A DNA stretch of 64,000 nucleotides from a virus. The notes beneath the pieces were generated by a model. It saw only the letters and a list, made by a program, of their open reading frames with translations, did no database searches and had not been told where the DNA came from. The position numbers were made by a program, and so were the translations under genes. The stretch spans positions 55,999 through 119,998 of IMG/VR virus record IMGVR_UViG_3300027747_000967, one strand, 5' to 3'. Position 1 is the stretch's first letter. Every line of letters starts with the position of its first letter. Below, piece after piece: positions 17,497 to 25,738 of this stretch.

Positions 17497-18612
17497 TTAT
17501 CTTATAATCTGTATATCTTTACCTGAAGTCCATACTTCAAGTTCGGTTCTTAATCGTCCTTCTTTTTGAAGGGTCTCATATCTATTTATAGCTTTATTCC
17601 GCCACCATTCTACAATATTACCAAGTTCATGTTTATCATAGTTATCGCCTTTTACCAATTGCTCGGCCTTACCATTCATGTAGTCAATCATATTAGAAAA
17701 ACCATAATCTGACACATAATATCTTTTGTGTTCTGTCAACTTCTTAGCGTTCTCAATCGTTAAACTGAATGCCTCCCCTTCAGAACTACCTTTAAGTGCT
17801 GCTTTAGTCATAGATATAATCTTAGTAAATGTTCTTAATTTCCTACTTGTAGTAGATTCATCTTCTTCTAAAATATCTCCACCAACTCTTGCTTCAACAT
17901 ATTCTTTTAAATCTGTATATCTTTTACCATTCATCATAGGTACAAAATCAGATACAGTTAAACCTTTATACCGAATGAATGGTTTCATACCATCATATTG
18001 AGATACTTGTTTTGTTGAACCATAAAGACTTGTTGTTTCAAACAAACAAAGATTCATATTATACTTTTTGTTTACCATTTCTCTTACGGTATGTGATGTG
18101 CAGATGGCGGCCAATAGTTTACCACCAAGATAATTAAATCCAAATGGCTGTGCTGGTACAATTGCAAATCCCATAATTGTTGATTCATTAAATCGTTTTG
18201 TTGATACAGGATTCTGTATCCAAACTTGTCCAAGCATATCATTACGAGGTTTCATATAGATAACAGGTGATGCTAAACGAATTAAACCTAGAATCTTTCC
18301 TGAGTTTTTTTCCTTGACAGCAAATGGTATATTTCTGCCGACAGGTGCTCTATTTACATGAGAAGAAGTAATCGCTAATAATGTATCCCATTGTTGTATT
18401 GGTATTTCACCAATTTCAATATCCATATCTTTTGGGTGCATTGTAAAGTCTGAGAACAAATCATCTTCGGGAGGCCATAAAGCAGAAGTTTGAAAGTTAG
18501 AAACATGGTTAATCTTTTCTTCTCTCATATATTCTTCAATACTACCATAATTACTAAAGTAATCGTGAAATACTTTTGATACATGAATTGCCGCATCTCT
18601 CTCTAATTTCAT
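17497..18612 (-). CDS. DruA-like (DUF4338) protein, copy 1
   Basis: A 371-residue protein of the DruA/DUF4338 type. Signature segments are VGRNIPFAV, ILGLIRLASP, FAIVPAQPFGFNYLGGKLLA and FETTSLYGSTKQVSQYDGM. The same block order appears in the 33062-34327 protein, so the two are paralogues. DruA is a component of the Druantia defence system in bacteria, but no other Druantia gene is near. It overlaps the gp41 stop by a few bases and may be co-transcribed with replication genes. Its role in a phage is unknown; a nucleic-acid role or a defence-related decoy are guesses. Confidence 0.72.
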   Translation of the reverse strand: MKLERDAAIHVSKVFHDYFSNYGSIEEYMREEKINHVSNFQTSALWPPEDDLFSDFTMHPKDMDIEIGEIPIQQWDTLLAITSSHVNRAPVGRNIPFAVKEKNSGKILGLIRLASPVIYMKPRNDMLGQVWIQNPVSTKRFNESTIMGFAIVPAQPFGFNYLGGKLLAAICTSHTVREMVNKKYNMNLCLFETTSLYGSTKQVSQYDGMKPFIRYKGLTVSDFVPMMNGKRYTDLKEYVEARVGGDILEEDESTTSRKLRTFTKIISMTKAALKGSSEGEAFSLTIENAKKLTEHKRYYVSDYGFSNMIDYMNGKAEQLVKGDNYDKHELGNIVEWWRNKAINRYETLQKEGRLRTELEVWTSGKDIQIIR

Positions 18613-19976
18613 ACTTTAAAACCTTCAAATGATTTCTTTGCTAATTTATCATGGTTAGTGCCAGCGTCAGCAATACCTTCTTGTGCAGATTGTTCTACAT
18701 CATATAATTTCATTTTTGCTCTATCTACACCGATTGTAAATCTCTTGTAGTGTGTTGGGTCATTATAACGATTCTTTAATTGTTTGACCATCAGTTGACC
18801 AAGTTCTTCTAATTCTTCAGAAGAAATTAATGCAAACATCAAATCTGCTGTTGCTGGTAATCCAAAGGATTCGGAGGTATCTTCAAGGCCAGGATCGCTT
18901 GATGTAAATCCTGACCGAGTGGTCTGTGTGGCAGAAACAATAGGTACATTATACTCAACAGCAAGACCTCGCAGTTCTTCTGCAATGGATTTGACGTATG
19001 TGTAAGAGTTAATATTTGCGCCTGCTTTAATACGAGAAGAACAACAGATATTAAGATAATCAATAAAGATAATATCAGGTATAAAAGACTTTTTAAGATT
19101 AAGTTCATTGAGTAATGTTCTAAAGTGAGTTGTTGATGCAGATGCGGTTGGATATTCTTTAATGATTAGTTTACCTGTAGTATTTTTTCTTACACGGTCT
19201 ACTTTTTTATCATAAATATCTTTTGGTAATTCCATTAAATCGTCAAGTGTAACATTTAAAAGATTTGCATCTATTCTTTCAGCAATCTTTTCTTCAGCCA
19301 TTTCCATAGTGATATACAATACATTTTTACCTTGTGACATTGCTCCTGCAGCCACATGACACATAAAGAGAGATTTACCAACTCCCGTGCCAGCAAGAGC
19401 AATATTAAGCGTTTTCGCTGGGAGTCCACCTTTTGTGATTTTGTTAAAATACTCCAAATCAAAGGGAATTCTTTCTTCTTTACGGTGATAAAATTCGTAT
19501 CGTTCATCTGAGTCCTGTAAGTAATCGTGTCCAACTGAATTATCAAAGCTTACGGCCAAAGCGTCCGATAATATCTTGGGAATCTGACCTTTGTCGTGTG
19601 TTTTAGAACTGCCGTCCAGTATGGAAATAGACCCCAATACTGCATTGTATATTGCTTTTTCCTGGCAAAATTTTTCTGTTTTGTCAACAAGCCATTGTAT
19701 CTCAGCTTTTGCTTCCTTACTACTTTCAATTTCTTGAAGATAATTTTGCAACTTCTGAACTTCGTCATCTGTAAGAGAATTCTTTTCCTTGACGGCAATT
19801 GACAACGCTTCAATCTGCGGTGTAGTATTGTAAGATTCCGTGAATGATGTAATTTCATTAAATAATGTTCTCTCAGCTTTATCTGAGAAATATTCTGGTT
19901 TGATAAATGGTAATGTTTTTCTTAAATAATCTTCATTGTAAATCAGGTGTTTCAGTATCGCTTGTTCTATTCTCAT
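18609..19976 (-). CDS. 41: gp41 replicative DNA helicase (DnaB-like)
   Basis: A 455-residue RecA-fold hexameric helicase that unwinds DNA ahead of the phage polymerase on the lagging-strand template. Walker A is GTGVGKS at about 195-201. DIIFIDYLNIC is Walker B, and VSATQTTRSG the sensor-like loop. Length is close to T4 gp41 (475). The ATG at 19976 is used; the frame extends one codon to a TTG. It overlaps the gene upstream and lies two genes after uvsX, as in many T4-like phages. Confidence 0.95.
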   Translation of the reverse strand: MRIEQAILKHLIYNEDYLRKTLPFIKPEYFSDKAERTLFNEITSFTESYNTTPQIEALSIAVKEKNSLTDDEVQKLQNYLQEIESSKEAKAEIQWLVDKTEKFCQEKAIYNAVLGSISILDGSSKTHDKGQIPKILSDALAVSFDNSVGHDYLQDSDERYEFYHRKEERIPFDLEYFNKITKGGLPAKTLNIALAGTGVGKSLFMCHVAAGAMSQGKNVLYITMEMAEEKIAERIDANLLNVTLDDLMELPKDIYDKKVDRVRKNTTGKLIIKEYPTASASTTHFRTLLNELNLKKSFIPDIIFIDYLNICCSSRIKAGANINSYTYVKSIAEELRGLAVEYNVPIVSATQTTRSGFTSSDPGLEDTSESFGLPATADLMFALISSEELEELGQLMVKQLKNRYNDPTHYKRFTIGVDRAKMKLYDVEQSAQEGIADAGTNHDKLAKKSFEGFKV

Positions 19977-20256
19977 CAATAAATTCCTCGTTCATGTTAC
20001 CACTCATTATTTCCACTAATAAATCACCAATATAATTTTTAAACGATTCATCTTTTTCTAATTTTTTTGGCTTGTCTACTTTAGATTCTAACACATCATA
20101 AGCGAAAAGTAAATAGACCTGGTCATTTTTTTCTTCAAACTTTACCTTACCATATTTAAATACGGTATCTTTATATGGACCGGATAAAAACCGAATATGT
20201 ACTGAAGTAGTATCATCTTTTGGGTAAATAAAACAGTAATCAATTCCTTCTACCAT
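19933..20256 (-). CDS. Small conserved protein between uvsX and gp41
   Basis: An acidic 107-residue protein with MVEGIDYCFIYP at the N-terminus and KNYIGDLLVEIM near the C-terminus. It is not recognised. Two ATGs (20259, 20256) follow a strong GGAGG; the second has the better spacing. Overlap with uvsX at one end and gp41 at the other implies translational coupling and a role near replication. Confidence 0.75.
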   Translation of the reverse strand: MVEGIDYCFIYPKDDTTSVHIRFLSGPYKDTVFKYGKVKFEEKNDQVYLLFAYDVLESKVDKPKKLEKDESFKNYIGDLLVEIMSGNMNEEFIDENRTSDTETPDLQ

Positions 20257-21299
20257 CATTCCTCCGAATAATTTTCTGTATTCATAATTTCTGTTGTTGC
20301 CACTTTATAAGTCTTTTCAATGTATTCTTGGAAAGATTTCATCTTTAAAATTGGTAACCAAAATTCTTTAGTATTAGTATCTGCCATACGATATTTCTTA
20401 TCTTCTATAACTCCATCAGCATCAACTTTTGTATACCATCCGTTGGTTGGTTTGACTACATGGCCGCTATCTAAAGCAATATCAAGTAGACCAGACCATT
20501 TACTAATACCGCCATCAAAATTAACTGTAACAGGAATCTTAGACTTTTCTTTAACATATCTACTCTTTTCTACATTGATGATGAAATTATAACCAACAAT
20601 TTCTCCGCCTTCTTTTTCTTGTTGGCGCCCAATAATAAAAATATTATCCGCTGAATAATATGAACCTGTTCCACCACCAACAATATCTTTAGGGAACATA
20701 CCAATTTCTTTGTAGGTGTGGTTTACAACCACCATCGGAATATCTTTTAATGATAAATGTGGTGTCACCATTCTAAACAAGGACTTTGTTTGCTTTGCTC
20801 TTGACATATCAGCAACAGATTTTTGGTCCATTGCGTCCTCAACTTCTTTCTTTGATGCCAGGTTACCGATTGAATCTAATATAATGATTAGTTTATCACC
20901 ACGTTTGATTTCACTTAACTGCTTCATAATATCAAACTTTAATTCTTCAATATCAGTCAAAGGAGTATGTAACACTCTATCAGGATCAATTCCAAAAGAA
21001 GTAAAGTAAGCTTGAGGAGTACCAAACTCAGAATCATAAAATAAAAGTGCCGCATCAGGATACTGGTCAAGATATGATTTTGCCATTAACAATGAGAAAG
21101 CAGTCTTAAAGTGTTTTGAAGGACCTGCCCACATCGTAAGGCCTGGCGTTAAACCACCATCTAATTTACCGCTTAGTGCTACGTTAATCATTGGTACAGG
21201 AGTAGGAATCATATCTTTCTCCGTAAAAAACTTTGATTTTGAAAGAATGGCAGATTCGCCAATGGTTGTATTCTTTTTCAGTCTGTCTAATATGCTCAT
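20256..21299 (-). CDS. uvsX: UvsX RecA-like recombinase
   Basis: A 347-residue strand-exchange protein that forms filaments on ssDNA and starts recombination-dependent replication with UvsY and UvsW, all encoded here. Walker A is GPSKHFKT at 59-66, LIIILDSIGNLASKK is Walker B, and VVVNHTYKEIG the following motif. The length fits T4 UvsX (391) minus part of the C-terminus. Confidence 0.94.
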   Translation of the reverse strand: MSILDRLKKNTTIGESAILSKSKFFTEKDMIPTPVPMINVALSGKLDGGLTPGLTMWAGPSKHFKTAFSLLMAKSYLDQYPDAALLFYDSEFGTPQAYFTSFGIDPDRVLHTPLTDIEELKFDIMKQLSEIKRGDKLIIILDSIGNLASKKEVEDAMDQKSVADMSRAKQTKSLFRMVTPHLSLKDIPMVVVNHTYKEIGMFPKDIVGGGTGSYYSADNIFIIGRQQEKEGGEIVGYNFIINVEKSRYVKEKSKIPVTVNFDGGISKWSGLLDIALDSGHVVKPTNGWYTKVDADGVIEDKKYRMADTNTKEFWLPILKMKSFQEYIEKTYKVATTEIMNTENYSEE

Positions 21300-21308
21300 A
21301 ATATTCCT

Positions 21309-22412
21309 TTAATTAAAAAAATCTTCTAACGAATTTACTTCTTCAGTTGTCCACTTCATACAATCTAAAATAACTTTAATTGGTTCAATAAATGCTTTGT
21401 CAAATTGTTTATCATAGTCAATATACTCCTGTAAATCAAATTCTTTTGGTAATCTTGATGGATAGGATATCACATCTGTTTTATAGTTATTAGGTAATTT
21501 GAGATATGTAAATTTGATTTTTTCTCCTTCTTGAATCAAAGGATATTTCTTTGTCAAACCTTTTTCTTTTAGATAATGATTATAAACAATGGCGCCTCTC
21601 ACATGAATTGGTGTGCCTGATTTGTAAGCACCATTTGCTTCTGAGTATTTATTCAAACCGTTTAGGCCTCTAGGAAAAGAAATATCTTCAGGTGGTAACT
21701 CACGAAATTCTTTTCTAAAGTTTTCAATAAAATCATGTATATCTTTTTGAGTACCATTCAACATTAACTTAATGGACTCTTTCATCTTTTCACGAATAGC
21801 GGATGGTGTAGAAGATTTAACCATCTCTAAACCCATCACTTTCATTTGAGGTTCTTTATACTCAACACCTTCGTTATTATAGATGTTCATAATGTATCGT
21901 TTCTTAGCAGTCCAGATTCCTTTGTTTGCCAACGCTTCACGTTTCATTTCCATCTTCTGCTGATAAGCTCTAGTATAGTCTGCCAACTCATGATAAGATT
22001 TATCAATAAATGGTTGAATCTTAGTCTCACAGACTTTATCCATGAACGAGATAATCTTTTTATCATCTTCTGTCTTTTCAGCAAAGACTTTTTTGACCAA
22101 CTCTCCAAGACGGAGATAAATTGAGTCAGTATCACTTGCAATAACATAATCTACTTCCTCCGTTTCTAATAGTTTGTTCATGTATTGATTTAATTTTGCT
22201 TCTATCCAACGAATGCTTAGTTGGCCTGCTGTCGTAACACCAAGAGCCATCCGTAAATCATAAAACCGAAAGTATTGAGAGCCGCATGCTCCGTAAAGAG
22301 AATTTAATCCGACTTTTTTAGCTAACTGTATATTATTATTTTTTGATATAGATTTCTTTAGATTATAGTACATTTCAATTAATTCGGTATCAGATAAATT
22401 TTTATAATCCAT
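21309..22412 (-). CDS. 43: DNA polymerase gp43, C-terminal fragment
   Basis: A 367-residue family B polymerase fragment. Motif B is KKVGLNSLYGACGS near residue 30 and motif C is YVIASDTDSIYLRLG near residue 90, followed by the thumb. Motif A and the exonuclease lie in the 23144-24649 gene. The two pieces total 868 residues against 898 in T4 gp43, so little is missing. An in-frame TAA just ahead of the ATG shows it is translated separately. Its start overlaps the last codons of the HNH gene, so re-initiation is likely. Presumably the two chains assemble into one enzyme. Confidence 0.93.
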   Translation of the reverse strand: MDYKNLSDTELIEMYYNLKKSISKNNNIQLAKKVGLNSLYGACGSQYFRFYDLRMALGVTTAGQLSIRWIEAKLNQYMNKLLETEEVDYVIASDTDSIYLRLGELVKKVFAEKTEDDKKIISFMDKVCETKIQPFIDKSYHELADYTRAYQQKMEMKREALANKGIWTAKKRYIMNIYNNEGVEYKEPQMKVMGLEMVKSSTPSAIREKMKESIKLMLNGTQKDIHDFIENFRKEFRELPPEDISFPRGLNGLNKYSEANGAYKSGTPIHVRGAIVYNHYLKEKGLTKKYPLIQEGEKIKFTYLKLPNNYKTDVISYPSRLPKEFDLQEYIDYDKQFDKAFIEPIKVILDCMKWTTEEVNSLEDFFN

Positions 22413-23097
22413 TATTTAATTTTCCATAATATAATTCTACATCATTGTTTCTATATACTAAAGCTCTTGTAAGATTAGGATTCCTTTTACCATCTTTTCT
22501 GAACGGTTTCTGTTTTTTTAACCATTCGTTAAATTCTACATCACTCATATTAATATACTTTTCTTTTGTTTTCAACCTAGATTCACTAATTTTTTTGGTT
22601 TTTTCAGTTGAACAAGGAGATGATTTTCTATTTTTAGGATAATTTATTATTTTCATTCCTGTTTTTTTAACTCGCATTTTTTCAATACCATTTTTTATTG
22701 ACTCCTCAGAAGCTCCAAAATATTTTTTTCCAAACATATCATTTCTTATTTTTCCTTTTTTAGCTTCATACATTGCTAGTTTAGCTGAAGCAAATTGTTT
22801 AGATGTATAACTAACTTTTCTGTGGTTATCGCCACCAGTACCTAATACCATCATATGATATGCTTGTGCCATTTTTCTTGTTTTGTGATTATTGGTTCCA
22901 TATCTTTTTTTAAAAAGTTTCCATAAAAGGTGGTGTGCAATATAGTGTTCCCGTAAAGTTAACTTAACAATATTTTTATTTTTTCCGTAAATGGACTCTG
23001 GAAAAATATGATGGTTTTCATAATTTTTTCTTTCAAATATTACTGTTCTAGTTTTTGCTTTTCTACAAAGTTTTATATAATGTTTTATATAATTCAT
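22402..23097 (-). CDS. HNH homing endonuclease inserted in gp43
   Basis: A 231-residue free-standing endonuclease. The HNH core is ENHHIFPESIYG then NIVKLTLREHYIAHHLL (residues about 27-60). The same family is present at 37705-38373. An AAGGA ribosome site precedes its ATG, and a late promoter (TATAAATA) lies 31 bases upstream. Only 46 bases separate it from gp43-N, and its 3' end overlaps gp43-C. There is no room for a complete group I intron outside the reading frame, so this looks like an endonuclease gene that splits its target gene. Confidence 0.88.
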   Translation of the reverse strand: MNYIKHYIKLCRKAKTRTVIFERKNYENHHIFPESIYGKNKNIVKLTLREHYIAHHLLWKLFKKRYGTNNHKTRKMAQAYHMMVLGTGGDNHRKVSYTSKQFASAKLAMYEAKKGKIRNDMFGKKYFGASEESIKNGIEKMRVKKTGMKIINYPKNRKSSPCSTEKTKKISESRLKTKEKYINMSDVEFNEWLKKQKPFRKDGKRNPNLTRALVYRNNDVELYYGKLNNGL

Positions 23098-23127
23098 TTT
23101 TTTGTCCTTAGATTTGAATACCTTTAG

Positions 23128-23135
23128 TATTTATA
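23128..23135 (-). promoter_or_regulatory. T4-type late promoter ahead of HNH gene
   Basis: TATAAATA on the minus strand lies just after the gp43-N stop and 31 bases ahead of the HNH ATG. It would give the mobile endonuclease, and through it gp43-C, late expression separate from gp43-N. Confidence 0.65.
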
Positions 23136-23143
23136 AATAAAGA

Positions 23144-24649
23144 CTATTCAACTCTAAGATTTCTTCTTTCTAATTCAGTTAAAATTAACTCCAATTGTTG
23201 TTTTTCCTTTAACATTATTTTTTTTGCATCTTGCCTTTCTTTAAACATTTTTTCAATTAAACTTGGCATAAATCCTTTAATATCGGTTCTGAAGAATTGT
23301 CCATTTGGCGTTAATGTTGCATTAACCAATCTAGAAGTCTCTACCTGTTTCATTAATAAACCGTCAAGTGATATACCATCAGATAAAATCTTACGCATTT
23401 CATCAGTATAGTTTTCAGGTTCAATTAAAGTTTCGGGACTTATATTGTATTGCATCATTAAACTTGGATATAGTGATGTTAAATCAAACGAAACAATCCA
23501 ATCATGTTTGCCTACTTGAACTTCTTTGACATATGCACCCTCAAACATACCGTCTTTTTCTTTATGTTCTTTTGGTGGAACAATGATTTTCTTATCCAAC
23601 AAATACGAATATGTGAGAGCGTCCCACATTCTTGTTTGTGCAAAGACATCTTCAAAGTTTGATTTTGTGTCGTATGCTAGTGTTACTGCTAATTCTAATA
23701 ATTTTAATTTTTCTTCAAGTTTTAGAATCAACATTACGTCTTTAATGTTATACTCAATAAATTTTTGGAAGTTTAGACGATATAACGCATGAAGATTGTC
23801 ATACTCATCATAAGATATTTTACCTTCACCCAACTCAACTTGAGCGATAGCATCCAAACGATAAGATTCTTGTGACTTACCGCCAGGAGCATACCATTTA
23901 TACAACTCAATATAATCTAATGATGCAAGACCCATCAAACTATATTCAATTAATGTTTTACCATTTACAAGTGTTTTTTTGTCACGAATATAATTCCATG
24001 GTGATAGTTTTTTTGCTTCATCTTCACCGAGAATCTTACGAAAACGATTTACAAGATAAGGTATATCGAAGAACTTTGTATTCCATCCTGTGATAATGTC
24101 TGGACACTTTTTAGACCACATTGTAAGAAACTTTTTACATAAAGTATATTCATCTTTACATTGTAAATAAATTTCATCACCTTGTGCATAGTATTCACCA
24201 CATCCAAACACTACGGTTTCGCCATTAAGATACTTTACACAAATAGCAGTAATAGGTTCATTGGCTTCGTATGGGTCAGGAAATCCATTCTCTGAACCTA
24301 CCTCAATATCTATTACGCCTATGAGAACTCTATCAAAATCATAATCAACTAATTTAGGATGCTGGTCAGCAATAAAGGCATACTCATAACGAGTTTGGCC
24401 ATACATTACAGGTGCACCAGGAAGTCCATCAAATTGTTTAATGTAATCTCTTGCTTCACGAATGTCTTGAAATTGTTTTCTATCTAATGGAAGGCCAGTG
24501 AGTGACTTATAAATTCCTTGTGGATTTTTTCTAGAAGGCAAAAAAAGAGAAGGCGCATAAGCAATCTTCTCTTTTACTCTCTTACCATTTTCTATTCCTC
24601 GGTAAAGAATATTATTACCGAGGACTTCTACGCTTGTATAAAAATTCAA
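23144..24649 (-). CDS. 43: DNA polymerase gp43, N-terminal fragment
   Basis: A 501-residue fragment with the 3'-5' exonuclease domain and the start of the palm. The exonuclease motifs are GVIDIEVGSENGF (Exo I) and ITGWNTKFFDIPYL (Exo II). Polymerase motif A is FDLTSLYPSLMMQYN near residue 390. It ends at TELERRNLRVE, between motifs A and B. Alignment from memory with the T4 N-terminus puts the start here, where the codon is TTG. No in-frame ATG is near and CAGG lies upstream, so it seems to use a TTG start. Confidence 0.93.
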   Translation of the reverse strand: MNFYTSVEVLGNNILYRGIENGKRVKEKIAYAPSLFLPSRKNPQGIYKSLTGLPLDRKQFQDIREARDYIKQFDGLPGAPVMYGQTRYEYAFIADQHPKLVDYDFDRVLIGVIDIEVGSENGFPDPYEANEPITAICVKYLNGETVVFGCGEYYAQGDEIYLQCKDEYTLCKKFLTMWSKKCPDIITGWNTKFFDIPYLVNRFRKILGEDEAKKLSPWNYIRDKKTLVNGKTLIEYSLMGLASLDYIELYKWYAPGGKSQESYRLDAIAQVELGEGKISYDEYDNLHALYRLNFQKFIEYNIKDVMLILKLEEKLKLLELAVTLAYDTKSNFEDVFAQTRMWDALTYSYLLDKKIIVPPKEHKEKDGMFEGAYVKEVQVGKHDWIVSFDLTSLYPSLMMQYNISPETLIEPENYTDEMRKILSDGISLDGLLMKQVETSRLVNATLTPNGQFFRTDIKGFMPSLIEKMFKERQDAKKIMLKEKQQLELILTELERRNLRVE

Positions 24650-24651
24650 AA

Positions 24652-24960
24652 TTAACCTGTGATTAATTGTTTTGATGGAAGAACGATACCTGAACCAAAG
24701 ATTTGATTATAGTTATTTACAAAATCTTCTGCTGGTTCATAAGAGTATACTACATTCTTCTTAGCGATGGCAATAGTGGCACCTTTCTTTTGTGGTGCAT
24801 GAAGTGGAAATGGAGCAAAGCCAATGTTGGGTTGTCCGTCTTTACCACGAACTACAGCAATACCTACAGGGTTTGATAACACATATTCAGTTTCAGATTG
24901 TGATTCAATCTCACCTAAAACTTCTTCACCGTTAATTAATTTTAAGACTTGAATATTCAT
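24652..24960 (-). CDS. Small Sm-like conserved phage protein A
   Basis: A 102-residue protein starting MNIQVLKLINGEEVLGEIES. The pattern of short beta strands (VLKLINGEEVLGEI...EYVLSNPVGIAV) resembles an Sm-like barrel. A related protein (KILRLQSGEDIIGLVDIS) is encoded at 39041-39433. Both families are common small genes in marine T4-like phages. RNA or protein binding is a guess. It directly precedes gp43-N, three bases apart. Confidence 0.7.
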   Translation of the reverse strand: MNIQVLKLINGEEVLGEIESQSETEYVLSNPVGIAVVRGKDGQPNIGFAPFPLHAPQKKGATIAIAKKNVVYSYEPAEDFVNNYNQIFGSGIVLPSKQLITG

Positions 24961-24977
24961 AATTTTCCTTTGTTGAA

Positions 24978-25052
24978 TGGAGCGGATAGTCAGATTTGAA
25001 CTGACGACATTTTCGTTGGCAACGAAACATTCTACCCCTGAATTATACCCGC
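24978..25052 (-). tRNA. tRNA-Gly(GCC)
   Basis: A full cloverleaf on the minus strand: acceptor GCGGGTA with TATCCGC (one G-U), anticodon arm TTTCG-TTGCCAA-CGAAA with anticodon GCC, T-loop TTCAAAT, discriminator T and an encoded CCA. Length 75 with CCA. The tRNA lies just after an AT stem that closes the spacer upstream. Confidence 0.93.
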
Positions 25053-25055
25053 ATG

Positions 25056-25107
25056 ATACTATTATATAATACTTATGAACGATTGTAAAGCACTATATAA
25101 TAATATA
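25056..25107 (-). repeat. AT-rich stem closing the spacer at tRNA-Gly(GCC)
   Basis: Arms near 25058-25069 and 25094-25107 pair over about 12 bases. The one exception is a G-U on the minus-strand RNA and a C-A mismatch on the plus strand, which favours minus-strand transcription. The arm nearest the tRNA ends a few bases from its 5' end. The plus-strand version includes TATAAT (25096-25101), a possible -10 for the 25130 gene. Confidence 0.45.
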
Positions 25108-25129
25108 CCACATTAAAAAAGAGAACAAA

Positions 25130-25411
25130 ATGAAAAAAACTATACTCAGTTTGTTATTTGTACCTATATTATCTTTTTCTCAAATCTCAGCACAAAAACC
25201 AGTCGCTTGTTTTCCAATGGATTATTTACAAAAAGAATTAAAAAAAGGCGAAGAAACACCTTTATTAATTTCAAAAAATAAAATGACCAACGAATCTACA
25301 ATCATTGTATTCAAAAATGAAAAAAATGGAACATGGACTATTATTGAATTCAAAGATGATTTTGGATGTGTTTTAGGTTTTGGTGTTGATAAAACAGGAA
25401 AATCTATTTAA
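25130..25411 (+). CDS. Small exported protein, only plus-strand gene
   Basis: A 93-residue protein with a classic signal peptide: a KK start, hydrophobic TILSLLFVPILSFS and a likely cut after ISA (residue 21). The mature part has two Cys (CFP, FGCVLGFG) that could form a disulphide. I recall similar short secreted proteins (Cys-Phe/Tyr-Pro near the start, GCxLGxG near the end) in marine phages; none has a known role. AAAGAG lies upstream of the ATG. It sits inside the minus-strand tRNA island, so it needs its own promoter. A periplasmic function such as superinfection exclusion is only a guess. Confidence 0.8.
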   Translation: MKKTILSLLFVPILSFSQISAQKPVACFPMDYLQKELKKGEETPLLISKNKMTNESTIIVFKNEKNGTWTIIEFKDDFGCVLGFGVDKTGKSI

Positions 25412-25412
25412 T

Positions 25413-25486
25413 TGGTAGCGGGACCTGGATTTGCACCAAGAACTAAGGCTTATGAGGCCATTGTGATACTCTTTCACTATCCCGCA
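25413..25486 (-). tRNA. Unusual tRNA with CAT anticodon (Met or Ile2)
   Basis: A 74-base cloverleaf: acceptor TGCGGGA/TCCCGCT with positions 1 and 72 unpaired (T-T), D arm GTG/CAC, anticodon stem ATGGC/GCCTT with one T-T mismatch, loop CTCATAA (anticodon CAT), T-arm CTTGG-TGCAAAT-CCAGG, then A and an encoded CCA. The unpaired 1-72 and three G-C pairs next to the anticodon loop recall initiator tRNA, but a modified Ile(AUA) reader is also possible. The T-loop has G at 55 instead of T. Confidence 0.75.
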
Positions 25487-25496
25487 ATAGAAATTG

Positions 25497-25565
25497 TGGA
25501 GCGGTGTCTTTGAGTTGCACAAAGATAATTAAGAGGGAATCTCAATTTGTTCTCCAACCCACCGC
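25497..25565 (-). tRNA. Reduced tRNA-like gene, anticodon TCC (Gly)
   Basis: A 69-base element with acceptor GCGGTG/CACCGC and an encoded TCCA end, anticodon arm TTGAG-ATTCCCT-CTTAA (anticodon TCC) and T-arm CTTTG-TGCAACT-CAAAG. Only about 13 bases lie between acceptor and anticodon stem, enough for a mini D arm GTT-GGAG-AAC. The T-loop carries G at 55, as in the tRNA 10 bases away. It may be a working reduced tRNA or a decaying copy. Confidence 0.5.
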
Positions 25566-25573
25566 ATATTCTT

Positions 25574-25713
25574 AATTTAATGTTATCTGCTCGATTTAGG
25601 GGTCTGGTGCTTCCATCCCATAGCGAATAAGCAGTTATCTCAGGACCTATTCCTCGCCAGTTAGACCCGAATAGTTAATACGTCTATTAACGATACCTTG
25701 ATAACACTAAATT
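25574..25713 (-). ncRNA. Structured RNA closed by a 14-bp stem
   Basis: Minus-strand AATTTAGTGTTATC (5') and GATAACATTAAATT (3') pair over all 14 bases with one G-U. On the plus strand that pair would be A-C, so the RNA is read from the minus strand. Inside are GTTAATA-GACG-TATTAAC, GGGTCT with AGACCC, and GAATAGG with CTTATTC nested inside. It follows directly after the terminator of the small RNA at 25714-25797 and precedes the TCC tRNA-like gene by 8 bases. The family is unknown; T4 also has two small RNAs of unknown role in its tRNA cluster. Confidence 0.6.
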
Positions 25714-25738
25714 AAAAATCCCGCTTACCGTTTGCGGG
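25714..25738 (-). terminator. Intrinsic terminator of the small RNA
   Basis: Minus-strand stem CCCGC/GCGGG around a 9-base loop is followed by A and five T. This is a standard Rho-independent form and ends the RNA started at about 25797. Confidence 0.75.

Noticed and set aside
22402-23153. Group I intron in gp43 (exon end CTT, intron ending G before GAT)
   Set aside because: The borders fit the U/G rule and an in-frame join, but the HNH frame fills the insert except about 55 bases at one end, leaving no room for the catalytic core outside the gene. Separate starts explain the data better.
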